Of a stretch of 8,536 bases of DNA, positions 1 to 6,686 are shown in pieces. The DNA is from an uncultured Oscillospiraceae bacterium (GTDB lineage Bacteria > Bacillota > Clostridia > Oscillospirales > Ruminococcaceae), in the NCBI GenBank assembly GCA_910578965.1, contig CAJTSP010000115.1, forward strand, positions 1 to 8,536, given 5' to 3'. Made by a program: the position numbers and the translations under genes. A model generated the notes under the pieces. It was not told where the DNA came from and ran no database searches. It worked only from the letters and a program-made list of their open reading frames with translations. How positions within the stretch are numbered: position 1 is the stretch's first letter; every line of letters begins with the position of its first letter.

Positions 1-19
1 AAATCCAGAAACATCGCAT

Positions 20-44
20 CCATCAAATGCAGGGCATTTGATGG
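20..44. repeat. Perfect 11-bp inverted repeat with 3-nt loop
   Basis: CCATCAAATGC at 20-30 and its exact reverse complement at 34-44 flank the 3-nt loop AGG. The arms are AT-richer than their surroundings. No T-run follows on either strand, so this is not a convincing intrinsic terminator. It lies about 130 bp beyond the prfC stop codon. It could be a processed 3' hairpin, a protein-binding dyad or the edge of a dispersed repeat; the window does not decide. Confidence 0.6.
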
Positions 45-73
45 TGGGCCGTATTCCTCAAATTGGCGATTGG

Positions 74-119
74 CCCAAGGCGGGGGTCTGGGGGCCGCGG
101 CCCCCAGATTGGCCTTTGG
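74..119. repeat. Long hairpin with 22-bp perfect palindrome downstream of prfC
   Basis: Positions 87-108 are a perfect 22-nt palindrome centred on CCGCGG. Outer arms at 74-81 (CCCAAGGC) and 112-119 (GCCTTTGG) pair with one mismatch, extending the structure to about 46 nt. It sits 57-102 bases past the prfC stop on the minus strand. It may act as a transcript 3'-end hairpin, but the sequence after it on the minus strand is not T-rich, so a classical intrinsic terminator is uncertain. Confidence 0.5.
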
Positions 120-165
120 TAGGGCGTGCCCCCCAGATCGGCTTAAGACCCGTCCCCAGCTCGGC
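102..165 (+). repeat. Three imperfect 12-bp direct repeats, CCCCAG(A/C)T(T/C)GGC
   Basis: Copies start at 102, 131 and 154 and read CCCCAGATTGGC, CCCCAGATCGGC and CCCCAGCTCGGC, with spacings of 29 and 23 bases. The first copy overlaps the right arm of the palindrome at 87-108. They are in non-coding sequence after prfC. Either a small repeat family or chance similarity in GC-rich DNA is possible. Confidence 0.4.
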
Positions 166-175
166 CCAATCCGCC

Positions 176-1774
<1,599 letters not shown>

Positions 1775-1881
1775 AAAAGGCCGTCTCCTCTCGTTTGCAA
1801 AATATGGGATACGGGATGTCTGTTACATGGGTGATCCCCTTTCATGCCGGTATTTGCGGTGCTTGCCGCCTAAACAGTATC

Positions 1882-1910
1882 ATTCTACACGCATCCGGCG
1901 GCATGCGCAA
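1882..1910 (-). promoter_or_regulatory. Candidate sigma-A-type promoter for prfC
   Basis: On the minus strand, TTGCGC (1910-1905) and TAGAAT (1887-1882) are separated by 17 bases. The -10 matches the consensus in five of six positions and the -35 in its TTG core. Transcription would start near 1875, giving a leader of about 100 nt before the prfC ATG. The assignment rests on pattern only. Confidence 0.5.
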
Positions 1911-1929
1911 CCACGAAACGCAAAAAAGG

Positions 1930-1958
1930 TGCAAAACCGCCTGCGGATATGCTATACT
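1930..1958 (+). promoter_or_regulatory. Candidate extended -10 promoter for the CotH-like gene
   Basis: TATACT at 1953-1958 is preceded by TGC at 1950-1952, an extended -10 arrangement. The -35 region 17 bases upstream (TGCAAA, 1930-1935) is weak, which is usual for extended -10 promoters. A start near 1965 would leave a leader of about 33 nt to the GTG at 1998. It lies back-to-back with the prfC promoter candidate, with about 20 bp between the two elements, so the two genes may share regulation. Confidence 0.55.
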
Positions 1959-1997
1959 ACCTTCAGCATACCCTTGTGCAAAAGGAGGTGGGCCGCC

Positions 1998-3806
1998 GTG
2001 CATCGCCGTTTAAGGCGGGTTTTGCTGCTGGCTGCTGCGCTGGCGGCCTTGTTTGGGCTGGCGCTGCCTATGGATCGCGCGGCCCGCGCCGAGGCGGCCG
2101 GCCTTGCCGCCGGTTCGCTTACGGCCGCGCCGGGCGAGCTAGGCTTTTTATATTTTGAGCCCGGGCGGCTGCCCGGCGCGTCCCAGGGCGCGGCGGTGCG
2201 GCTGCAGCCCTGGCGCAGCCCCCAGGGGGAATGGGTGCTATTTATGCCGGCAGCCTGCGGCGGCCCCCTTACCGTGCTGGTTACCCGGCAGGGCGCCGCG
2301 CTGGACGGCCGGCCGCTCGAGACCGGGCAGCAGCGGACCCTTGCACCCGGCGAGCACATCGTCACCCTGCCAAACGGCCGGCAGCGCAGCCTTACCGTGT
2401 TGCAGGGCGGGGGTTTGGGCGCGGTGTTTTTGGAAACCGGGGGCGGCAGCTTTGATTTTGTAGAGCAGGACGAGGCAAAATACACCGGCATGCCCGGTAC
2501 GGCAACCTTTTTGCGGGCGGACGGCAGCCTCGAATATGCCGGCCCGGTGGAGCAGCTACGCGGCCGGGGCAACACCACCTGGGCCGAGCCCAAAAAGCCG
2601 TTCCAGCTAAAGCTAACCGCAGCGCAGGCGCTGTACGGTATGGACCGGGCCAAAAACTGGGTGCTGCTGGCCAACGCCCTGGACGACACCCTTTTGCGCA
2701 ACGACACGGCCTTTGCCCTGGCGGATGCGCTGGGACTTGCCGGCACCCCGCAAAGCTGCTTTGTGGACCTTTATCTCAATGGCGAATACCGCGGCTGCTA
2801 CCAGTTGTGCGAAAAGGTGGAGGTAGGCCCCGGCCGGGTGGAAATTGCCGACCTCGGCCGGCAGAACGAACGACTCAACCCCACCGGAACCCTTTACCGG
2901 GACGCGGTGGTGCAGTTGGGCCGGCCGGACGAGGGCCAGAGCGCCCGCTGCACCGGCCTTGCCAGCGAGCCGGAGGACATCACCGGCGGTTATCTGCTCG
3001 AGCTGGAGATGGATTACCGCTACCGCTACGAAAACAATGGTTTTGTAAGCGAGCTGGGCCAGTGCGTCCTCATCAAGAGCCCGGATCCGGCCGGCCGGGC
3101 CGAGACGCGGTACATCGCCGGGCTGTACCAGCGGCTGGAAAACGCGCTGGATGCGCCGGGTGGCATCGACCCCGAAAGCGGCCTTGCCCTGCCTGAACTC
3201 ATCGACCTGGAATCCTTCGCAGCCAAATACCTGCTGGAGGAGTTCTGCAAAAACGTGGATGCCAATGCCTCCAGCCAGTATTTTTACAAGCCGGCCGGGC
3301 AGGGCAGCCGCTTTTGCGCCGGCCCTGCCTGGGATTACGATTACTCGTTAGGGTCGGATTATCCGCAGGTCGAGGGATACGACCTTGCCTCCCCGCAGGG
3401 CTTTTACGCCAACCAGCAGCGCCCCGGCGCAAGCTTCTGGCCGCGGCTTTATGGCCAGCAGGCCTTCCGGCAGGAGGCCGCGCGGCAGTTCCATGCCCGG
3501 CTTTTGCCCCGGCTGGACGACTTGTGCGGGCGGCTGCGCCGGCAGGCCAACCGGCTCTGCGCCAGCGTCCTGATGGACTCCCGCCGATGGGGCGGCGTGG
3601 CCGGCCGCTCGGAAGGCTCCCAGGCTTTTGGGTTGCAGGGGGATCCTGAGGGCCCGGCGGCCCCGGGAACCCTTGCGGACGAAGAGGCGGCGTTTTACCA
3701 AAGGGTGGGAGACCTCGAGGCCTTTTTGCGCCGGCGGGCGGAATTCCTGGCCGGCGAATGGCCCGAGGGCTGGGACGGGGCCCTGCCGCAGGGCGCCGCC
3801 GGCTGA
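1998..3806 (+). CDS. Secreted CotH-kinase-family protein
   Basis: This 602-residue protein starts at a GTG preceded by a near-perfect Shine-Dalgarno AAAGGAGGTG at 1981-1990; an upstream in-frame ATG at 1827 has no such site and would bury the signal peptide. Residues 1-33 form a signal peptide: basic MHRRLRR, a hydrophobic LLLAAALAALFGLALP core, then an Ala-rich cleavage region. Residues 40-150 are not recognised. CotH-type kinase motifs follow: RGRGNTTW (188-195), KPFQLKL (200-206), KNWVLLAN and LLRND (219-236), VDLYLNGEYRG (256-266), FCKNVDANASSQYFYK (416-431) and WDYDYSLG (445-452), where family members carry metal-binding and catalytic aspartates. CotH of Bacillus phosphorylates spore-coat proteins, but many clostridial members are exported and of unknown substrate. 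The mature chain has ten cysteines (87, 254, 267, 271, 318, 356, 417, 440, 510, 521). The family is confident; activity and substrate are not. Confidence 0.9.
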   Translation: MHRRLRRVLLLAAALAALFGLALPMDRAARAEAAGLAAGSLTAAPGELGFLYFEPGRLPGASQGAAVRLQPWRSPQGEWVLFMPAACGGPLTVLVTRQGAALDGRPLETGQQRTLAPGEHIVTLPNGRQRSLTVLQGGGLGAVFLETGGGSFDFVEQDEAKYTGMPGTATFLRADGSLEYAGPVEQLRGRGNTTWAEPKKPFQLKLTAAQALYGMDRAKNWVLLANALDDTLLRNDTAFALADALGLAGTPQSCFVDLYLNGEYRGCYQLCEKVEVGPGRVEIADLGRQNERLNPTGTLYRDAVVQLGRPDEGQSARCTGLASEPEDITGGYLLELEMDYRYRYENNGFVSELGQCVLIKSPDPAGRAETRYIAGLYQRLENALDAPGGIDPESGLALPELIDLESFAAKYLLEEFCKNVDANASSQYFYKPAGQGSRFCAGPAWDYDYSLGSDYPQVEGYDLASPQGFYANQQRPGASFWPRLYGQQAFRQEAARQFHARLLPRLDDLCGRLRRQANRLCASVLMDSRRWGGVAGRSEGSQAFGLQGDPEGPAAPGTLADEEAAFYQRVGDLEAFLRRRAEFLAGEWPEGWDGALPQGAAG

Positions 3807-3934
3807 CAAGGGCGGCCCCGCTCGGAGAACCCGCCAACGCGGCCGTACGCCGGCCGGGCAAGCGCTTCGCCGCACGCTGCAGGGGCGCCGGGCTGCAAGC
3901 CGCTAAAAACATTTCCAAAGGGGGATACGTAAAA

Positions 3935-4075
3935 ATGAAGCGTTTATCTGCCGCCCGCCTGCTCACCCTGGGAGCCGGCGCGCTGCTGCTGGTCCTGGGC
4001 ATATGGCAGGGTGGCTACCGCGATACCCTCGTCAAAGCGGTACACATCTGCTTGGAGTGTGTTGGCATTGGATAG
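3935..4075 (+). CDS. Tiny membrane peptide with C-terminal CXXC, CD1871A-like
   Basis: This 46-residue protein starts at the ATG at 3935, which has AAAGGGGGA at 3917-3925 about nine bases upstream. The N-terminus is MKRLSAAR, followed by a hydrophobic span at residues 9-24 (LLTLGAGALLLVLGIW) and an amphipathic tail ending ICLECVGIG, with the cysteine pair at C39 and C42. The size, single span and terminal CLEC(V/I)GIG resemble what I recall of the 'CD1871A family CXXC motif-containing protein' named from Clostridioides difficile, whose function is unknown. The positive-inside rule puts the CXXC tail outside the membrane. Its stop overlaps the likely start of the 4Fe-4S protein, so the two are probably translated together. 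A role as a small redox or metal-binding subunit is inference. Confidence 0.82.
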   Translation: MKRLSAARLLTLGAGALLLVLGIWQGGYRDTLVKAVHICLECVGIG

Positions 4076-5069
4076 CAAACAAATTTACCCAAACGGGCCG
4101 GGCGGCTCCCCCAAGGTTCCCCCTACAGCCGCAAGGGGCTCTGCGCATGCCGCCCCAAAAACTCCCGCGCCGAGCCTATCCCACGCAGGCAAATCCCTCG
4201 CAGCCCCGGCCCCAAGGCCCCGGCCCGGCCTGCGGCGGCGCTGCATCCAACTGGCCGCCGCCCTTTTGTACAATGCAAACCTGCCCGGCTTTGCCCGCGG
4301 CAGCATCTATCAGGGCGGCATAAAGGGGGCCTGTGTGCCGGGGCTCAACTGTTATTCCTGCCCGGGCGCGATAGGCGCCTGTCCGCTGGGGGCATTGCAA
4401 AACGCCCTGTGCGCCCTGCCGCACAAGCTGCCGCTTTACATTGCGGGCTTTATCCTGTTGGCGGGCGGGGCGCTGGGCCGGGTGATCTGCGGCTTTGCCT
4501 GCCCTTTTGGCCTTGTCCAGGAGCTGCTGTACAAGCTGCCCGTCAAAAAGCTGCAAAAGGGCCGCTGGAGCCGCCGGTTGTCCCGCCTCAAATACGTGGT
4601 ATTGGCTGTGTTTGTGGCGGCGCTGCCTCTCTGGTATGCTTTGGCCAGGGGGGTTCCGGTACCTGCCTTTTGCAAGTATATCTGCCCGGCCGGTACCCTG
4701 GAGGGCGGCTTCCCGCTTATGGCCCGCCGGCCGGAATACCGCGCCCTGGCCGGCGCCCTCTTTGGCTGGAAAACCCTGCTCTGCCTGGCCATTCTTGCGG
4801 CCTGCGTGTTTATATACCGGGCGTTCTGCCGCTTCCTCTGCCCGTTGGGAGCCATTTGGGGCCTTTTTAGCCGGCTGGCCCTGCTGGCCGTGCGGGTGGA
4901 CAAGGATCTCTGTACCCGCTGCGGGCTCTGTGTGCGGCAGTGTAAAATGGATATCCGCCATGTGGGGGATCATGAGTGTATCCAATGTGGCGAATGCGCC
5001 GGCTGCTGTCCCACCGGGGCCATCTCGTTCTCGTTCGGGATGCACAGCGATACAAAAACAGGGCTGTAA
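4068..5069 (+). CDS. Polytopic 4Fe-4S binding membrane protein, NapH-like
   Basis: From the TTG at 4068 the product has 333 residues. Recognisable family sequence begins at about residue 56 (RRRCIQLAAALLYNANL). It contains NCYSCPG..ACPLG at 94-108, then four hydrophobic spans near 60-75, 122-140, 175-194 and 235-252. Loops carry CGFACPFG (141-148), CKYICPAG (202-209) and CRFLCPLG (254-261), as in NapH/YccM-type membrane ferredoxins. The C-terminus has two CxxCxxCxxxC clusters, C282/285/288/292 and C304/307/310/314-P, a cytoplasmic-type two [4Fe-4S] ferredoxin. Such proteins pass electrons between ferredoxin-like donors and membrane or exported partners. The start is uncertain: GTG 4059, TTG 4062 and TTG 4068 share a GGAG at 4054-4057 and overlap the previous gene, while no in-frame ATG lies close to the conserved region. 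The 55-residue N-terminal stretch is Pro/Ala/Ser-rich and not recognised. Confidence 0.88.
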   Translation: MDSKQIYPNGPGGSPKVPPTAARGSAHAAPKTPAPSLSHAGKSLAAPAPRPRPGLRRRCIQLAAALLYNANLPGFARGSIYQGGIKGACVPGLNCYSCPGAIGACPLGALQNALCALPHKLPLYIAGFILLAGGALGRVICGFACPFGLVQELLYKLPVKKLQKGRWSRRLSRLKYVVLAVFVAALPLWYALARGVPVPAFCKYICPAGTLEGGFPLMARRPEYRALAGALFGWKTLLCLAILAACVFIYRAFCRFLCPLGAIWGLFSRLALLAVRVDKDLCTRCGLCVRQCKMDIRHVGDHECIQCGECAGCCPTGAISFSFGMHSDTKTGL

Positions 5070-5125
5070 GCCCTAACTGTGCCGTCCTGCCTACCGTCCT
5101 ATCCGCTGTTAAAGGAGATTCTGTT

Positions 5126-5713
5126 ATGAAAAAAGCTTTGCGTATTTTTGCCTGCGCCCTTTTGCTCTGCCTTGCGCTGGCCGGCTGCGGCGTGCAGGAA
5201 AAGCCCAACGACGGCGATGCCCCGCCGGCCGGCAGCGGGCCGGCGCCTGCCGAAAGCGGTGGGACCGCCCTGCCCGGCGGGCCGGTGGCTGAGGGGGACC
5301 CCTGCCGCGACTTTACCGCCACCCTGGCGGACGGCGGCAGCTTTACCCTTTCGGAGCAGGAGGGCAAGGTGGTGCTGCTCAATTTCTGGGCAACCTGGTG
5401 CGGCCCCTGCGTGGGCGAGCTGCCTGCTTTCCCGAGGCTGATCGAGCAATATGGAGACCGGCTGGCGCTGGTAGCGGTCAACTGCATGGAGGACGCCGGG
5501 ACGGTGCGCGCCTTTTTGGACAAAAACGGCTACACCTTCCCGGTGGTGCTGGACGAAGAGGGGGCAGTCGGGGCGCTCTATCCCACCGACGGCATCCCTT
5601 ACACCGTGGTGGTAGGGCCGGACGGGGACATCGCAGCCATCCAATTGGGTGCGGGTACGGCCGACGAGATGTACGAGCACTACTGTGCCCTTATTGACGG
5701 CCTGCTGGAGTAA
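5126..5713 (+). CDS. TlpA/ResA-like thioredoxin-fold lipoprotein
   Basis: This 195-residue protein starts at the ATG at 5126, preceded by AAAGGAGA at 5111-5118. The N-terminus is a lipoprotein signal: MKKALRIF, a hydrophobic core, and lipobox LALAGC with the lipidated cysteine at 21. A Pro/Gly/Ala-rich linker runs to about residue 57. The thioredoxin-like domain has FWATWCGPC with the active-site cysteines C92 and C95, and a cis-proline loop GIPYT with P158. The family carries out thiol-disulphide exchange outside the cytoplasm, for example in cytochrome c maturation (ResA, TlpA) or protein repair. Extra cysteines lie at 60, 120 and 187. The gene follows the 4Fe-4S gene after 56 bp with no clear terminator between, so it is probably the last gene of that operon. 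An alternative reading as a peroxiredoxin is disfavoured by the WCGPC motif. Confidence 0.93.
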   Translation: MKKALRIFACALLLCLALAGCGVQEKPNDGDAPPAGSGPAPAESGGTALPGGPVAEGDPCRDFTATLADGGSFTLSEQEGKVVLLNFWATWCGPCVGELPAFPRLIEQYGDRLALVAVNCMEDAGTVRAFLDKNGYTFPVVLDEEGAVGALYPTDGIPYTVVVGPDGDIAAIQLGAGTADEMYEHYCALIDGLLE

Positions 5714-5784
5714 GTCTGGGGAGGATAGCCCTAAAGAAGACCCCGCTGCCTGCCCCCCTGGGCCAATCCGGGGCGTCCCCCTTG

Positions 5785-5813
5785 CCGGCCGCGTGAGTTC
5801 TCTGGGCGGCCGG
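5785..5813 (+). terminator. Candidate terminator hairpin after the TlpA-like gene
   Basis: CCGGCCGC (5785-5792) and GCGGCCGG (5806-5813) form an 8-bp GC stem with a 13-nt loop, 72 bases past the tlpA-like stop. The following bases are ATTCGGTTG, not a true T-run, so termination may be weak or the hairpin may only stabilise the transcript end. Confidence 0.35.
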
Positions 5814-5830
5814 ATTCGGTTGCAGTAAAA

Positions 5831-5853
5831 GGATATACGATAAGTTTATATCC
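5831..5853. promoter_or_regulatory. AT-rich dyad, possible operator
   Basis: GGATATA (5831-5837) and TATATCC (5847-5853) are exact inverted repeats around a 9-bp spacer, in an AT-rich island of an otherwise GC-rich region. The size and symmetry suit binding by a dimeric regulator. It lies about 170 bp upstream of the DUF5655 gene, and no regulator gene is nearby. Confidence 0.35.
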
Positions 5854-5878
5854 GACATAAAAATACAAAAATGAGGAT

Positions 5879-5928
5879 AAAAAGCCCGGTTCCAGGCGGG
5901 GAATAGGGAAACAACCCGCCCGCCGGGC
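5879..5928 (-). terminator. Intrinsic-terminator-like hairpin reading on the minus strand
   Basis: GCCCGG (5884-5889) pairs with CCGGGC (5923-5928), and inside them GGCGGG (5895-5900) pairs with CCCGCC (5915-5920). On the minus strand the stem is followed directly by TTTTT (5883-5879) and an A/T-rich stretch, the classical terminator pattern. On the plus strand no T-run follows. It lies between two plus-strand genes, so a minus-strand transcript ending here is unexpected. It may also fold in the leader of the plus-strand gene. Confidence 0.5.
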
Positions 5929-6004
5929 ATCGCTTGGCAAAGGGGAGCGGGCTGCCGCCTGCCAAGGGATGCAGGGGACCCTTTGGGGCTGCCCGTTACC
6001 TGCA
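5927..6004 (+). other. Two further stem-loops in the DUF5655 gene leader
   Basis: GCATCGCTTGGCA (5927-5939) pairs with TGCCAAGGGATGC (5960-5972) over 13 positions with one G-G mismatch, and its loop holds an inner GCGG/CCGC pair (5947-5950, 5955-5958). A third stem, TGCAGG (5970-5975) with CCTGCA (5999-6004), ends just before the ribosome binding site at 6007. With the hairpin at 5884-5928 this makes an array of three structures, adjacent and slightly overlapping, so they may compete. I do not recognise a known riboswitch class. Confidence 0.45.
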
Positions 6005-6022
6005 CGAAAGGGGAGTGCCGCC

Positions 6023-6403
6023 ATGCAGAAACCGGCCCGTTACGAGGACGACCTTGTTTTGTTTTTTAATACCCGCCCGGCCAGCCTGCCCCTCTACCGG
6101 GCGCTGGAGACGGTAATCGAAGCCGGGTTCCCGGCCTGCAGCGTCCGGGTGCAAAAAAGCCAGGTGAGCTTTTACGGCCGGCACATGTTCGCCATGGCCT
6201 CGCTGCCCCGCCGCAAAAAGGACGAAGGCCTCTTGCTCTCGCTGGGGCTGGGCCGCCCGCTCGGCTCCCCCAGGGTGGCCTATCAGAGCGAACCGTATCC
6301 CGGCCGCTTCACCATCCACATCCCCCTCAAAACCTCTGCCGAGCTGGACGGCGAGCTGTGCGCCTGGCTGCGGGAAGCCTGGGAGTTCAACGAGGCAAAA
6401 TAA
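6023..6403 (+). CDS. DUF5655 domain-containing protein of unknown function
   Basis: This 126-residue soluble protein starts at the ATG at 6023, with AAAGGGGAG at 6007-6015 eight bases upstream. The sequence has the pattern I associate with DUF5655: PLYRALETVIEA (23-34), VRVQKSQVSFYGRHMFAMAS (41-60), a short basic stretch RRKK (63-66), LLLSLGLGRPLGSPRV (70-85), EPYPGRFTIHIPL (90-102) and a C-terminal helix. No signal peptide or membrane span is seen, so it is probably cytoplasmic. Family members are often annotated only as small proteins binding an unknown partner; I know no biochemical role. It stands alone on the plus strand, with about 310 bp of structured sequence before it and rny converging on it from the other side. 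Confidence 0.8.
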   Translation: MQKPARYEDDLVLFFNTRPASLPLYRALETVIEAGFPACSVRVQKSQVSFYGRHMFAMASLPRRKKDEGLLLSLGLGRPLGSPRVAYQSEPYPGRFTIHIPLKTSAELDGELCAWLREAWEFNEAK

Positions 6404-6425
6404 AAAGCCGGGCGCCGTTTCCGCA

Positions 6426-6452
6426 AAAGGGTGCGCTGCGCCGGCGCCCTTT
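6426..6452. terminator. Candidate bidirectional terminator between convergent genes
   Basis: AAAGGGTGC (6426-6434) and GCGCCCTTT (6444-6452) form a 9-bp stem with one G-T wobble around a 9-nt loop, 23 bases after the DUF5655 stop. The stem ends in A/T pairs on both sides, giving TTT on the plus strand and TTTT on the minus strand. A competing pairing of GGGCGCCG (6410-6417) with CGGCGCCC (6442-6449) is also possible. The T-runs are short. Confidence 0.4.
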
Positions 6453-6623
6453 GAAACGCGGGGCCGGCGTGCTTGCGGCGCCGCAATAAAACCGGGACCC
6501 TGCGCCAAACAGCGCGCCCGGTATACCGCAAAAAATCCGGCCCGCCGGTAGGCTCAAGGGCCCTGAGGCCGACCGTGGGGCTTTCTCGCCCAGGCCGGTA
6601 CTCCCTGCCCCATCCAAAGCCAA

Positions 6624-6653
6624 GGCCCCCGCCCAGAGTCCCGGGCGGGGGCC
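6624..6653 (-). terminator. Strong GC hairpin downstream of rny, likely terminator
   Basis: GGCCCCCGCCC (6624-6634) and GGGCGGGGGCC (6643-6653) form a perfect 11-bp stem with an 8-nt loop, starting 33 bases past the rny stop on the minus strand. The following minus-strand sequence, TTGGCTTTGG, is only moderately T-rich. The stem strength and position fit the rny transcript end. Confidence 0.6.
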
Positions 6654-6686
6654 AGTATGCGCTTTGGGCGCAAAAGCCGCAGCAGC

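Larger units (their letters stand above)
5714..6022. other. Non-coding region between the TlpA-like and DUF5655 genes
   Basis: This 309-bp stretch has no credible gene on either strand. Its first half is GC-rich and includes a candidate terminator hairpin. It then turns sharply AT-rich at about 5820-5883 before returning to GC-rich sequence with three consecutive stem-loops up to the ribosome binding site of the next gene. The AT-rich island is where a promoter for the downstream gene would be expected, but I could not pick a -35/-10 pair with confidence. The short minus-strand open frames here have low-complexity products and no ribosome binding site. Confidence 0.6.
6404..6686. other. Convergent intergenic region between the DUF5655 gene and rny
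   Basis: These 283 bp hold no credible gene. They contain several GC-rich inverted repeats, including the two terminator candidates listed separately and the short palindromes GCGGCGCCGC (6476-6485) and CGGTATACCG (6519-6528). The converging gene ends explain why terminator-like hairpins accumulate here. Confidence 0.55.

Noticed and set aside
1827..1997. N-terminal extension of the CotH-like protein from the ATG at 1827
   Set aside because: The GTG at 1998 has a near-perfect Shine-Dalgarno and begins a normal signal peptide; the promoter candidate lies downstream of 1827.
3807..3934. A separate promoter for the CXXC peptide gene
   Set aside because: The gap is GC-rich with small CGGCCG palindromes and no convincing -10 or -35; read-through from the CotH-like gene or a non-standard promoter are both possible.
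3199..4002. 267-residue minus-strand frame over the end of the CotH-like gene
   Set aside because: The product is Pro/Arg/Ala-rich without domains and it overlaps two well-supported plus-strand genes.
5691..6005. 104-residue minus-strand frame in the intergenic region
   Set aside because: No ribosome binding site or recognisable domain; it crosses the stem-loop array and the terminator-like hairpin.
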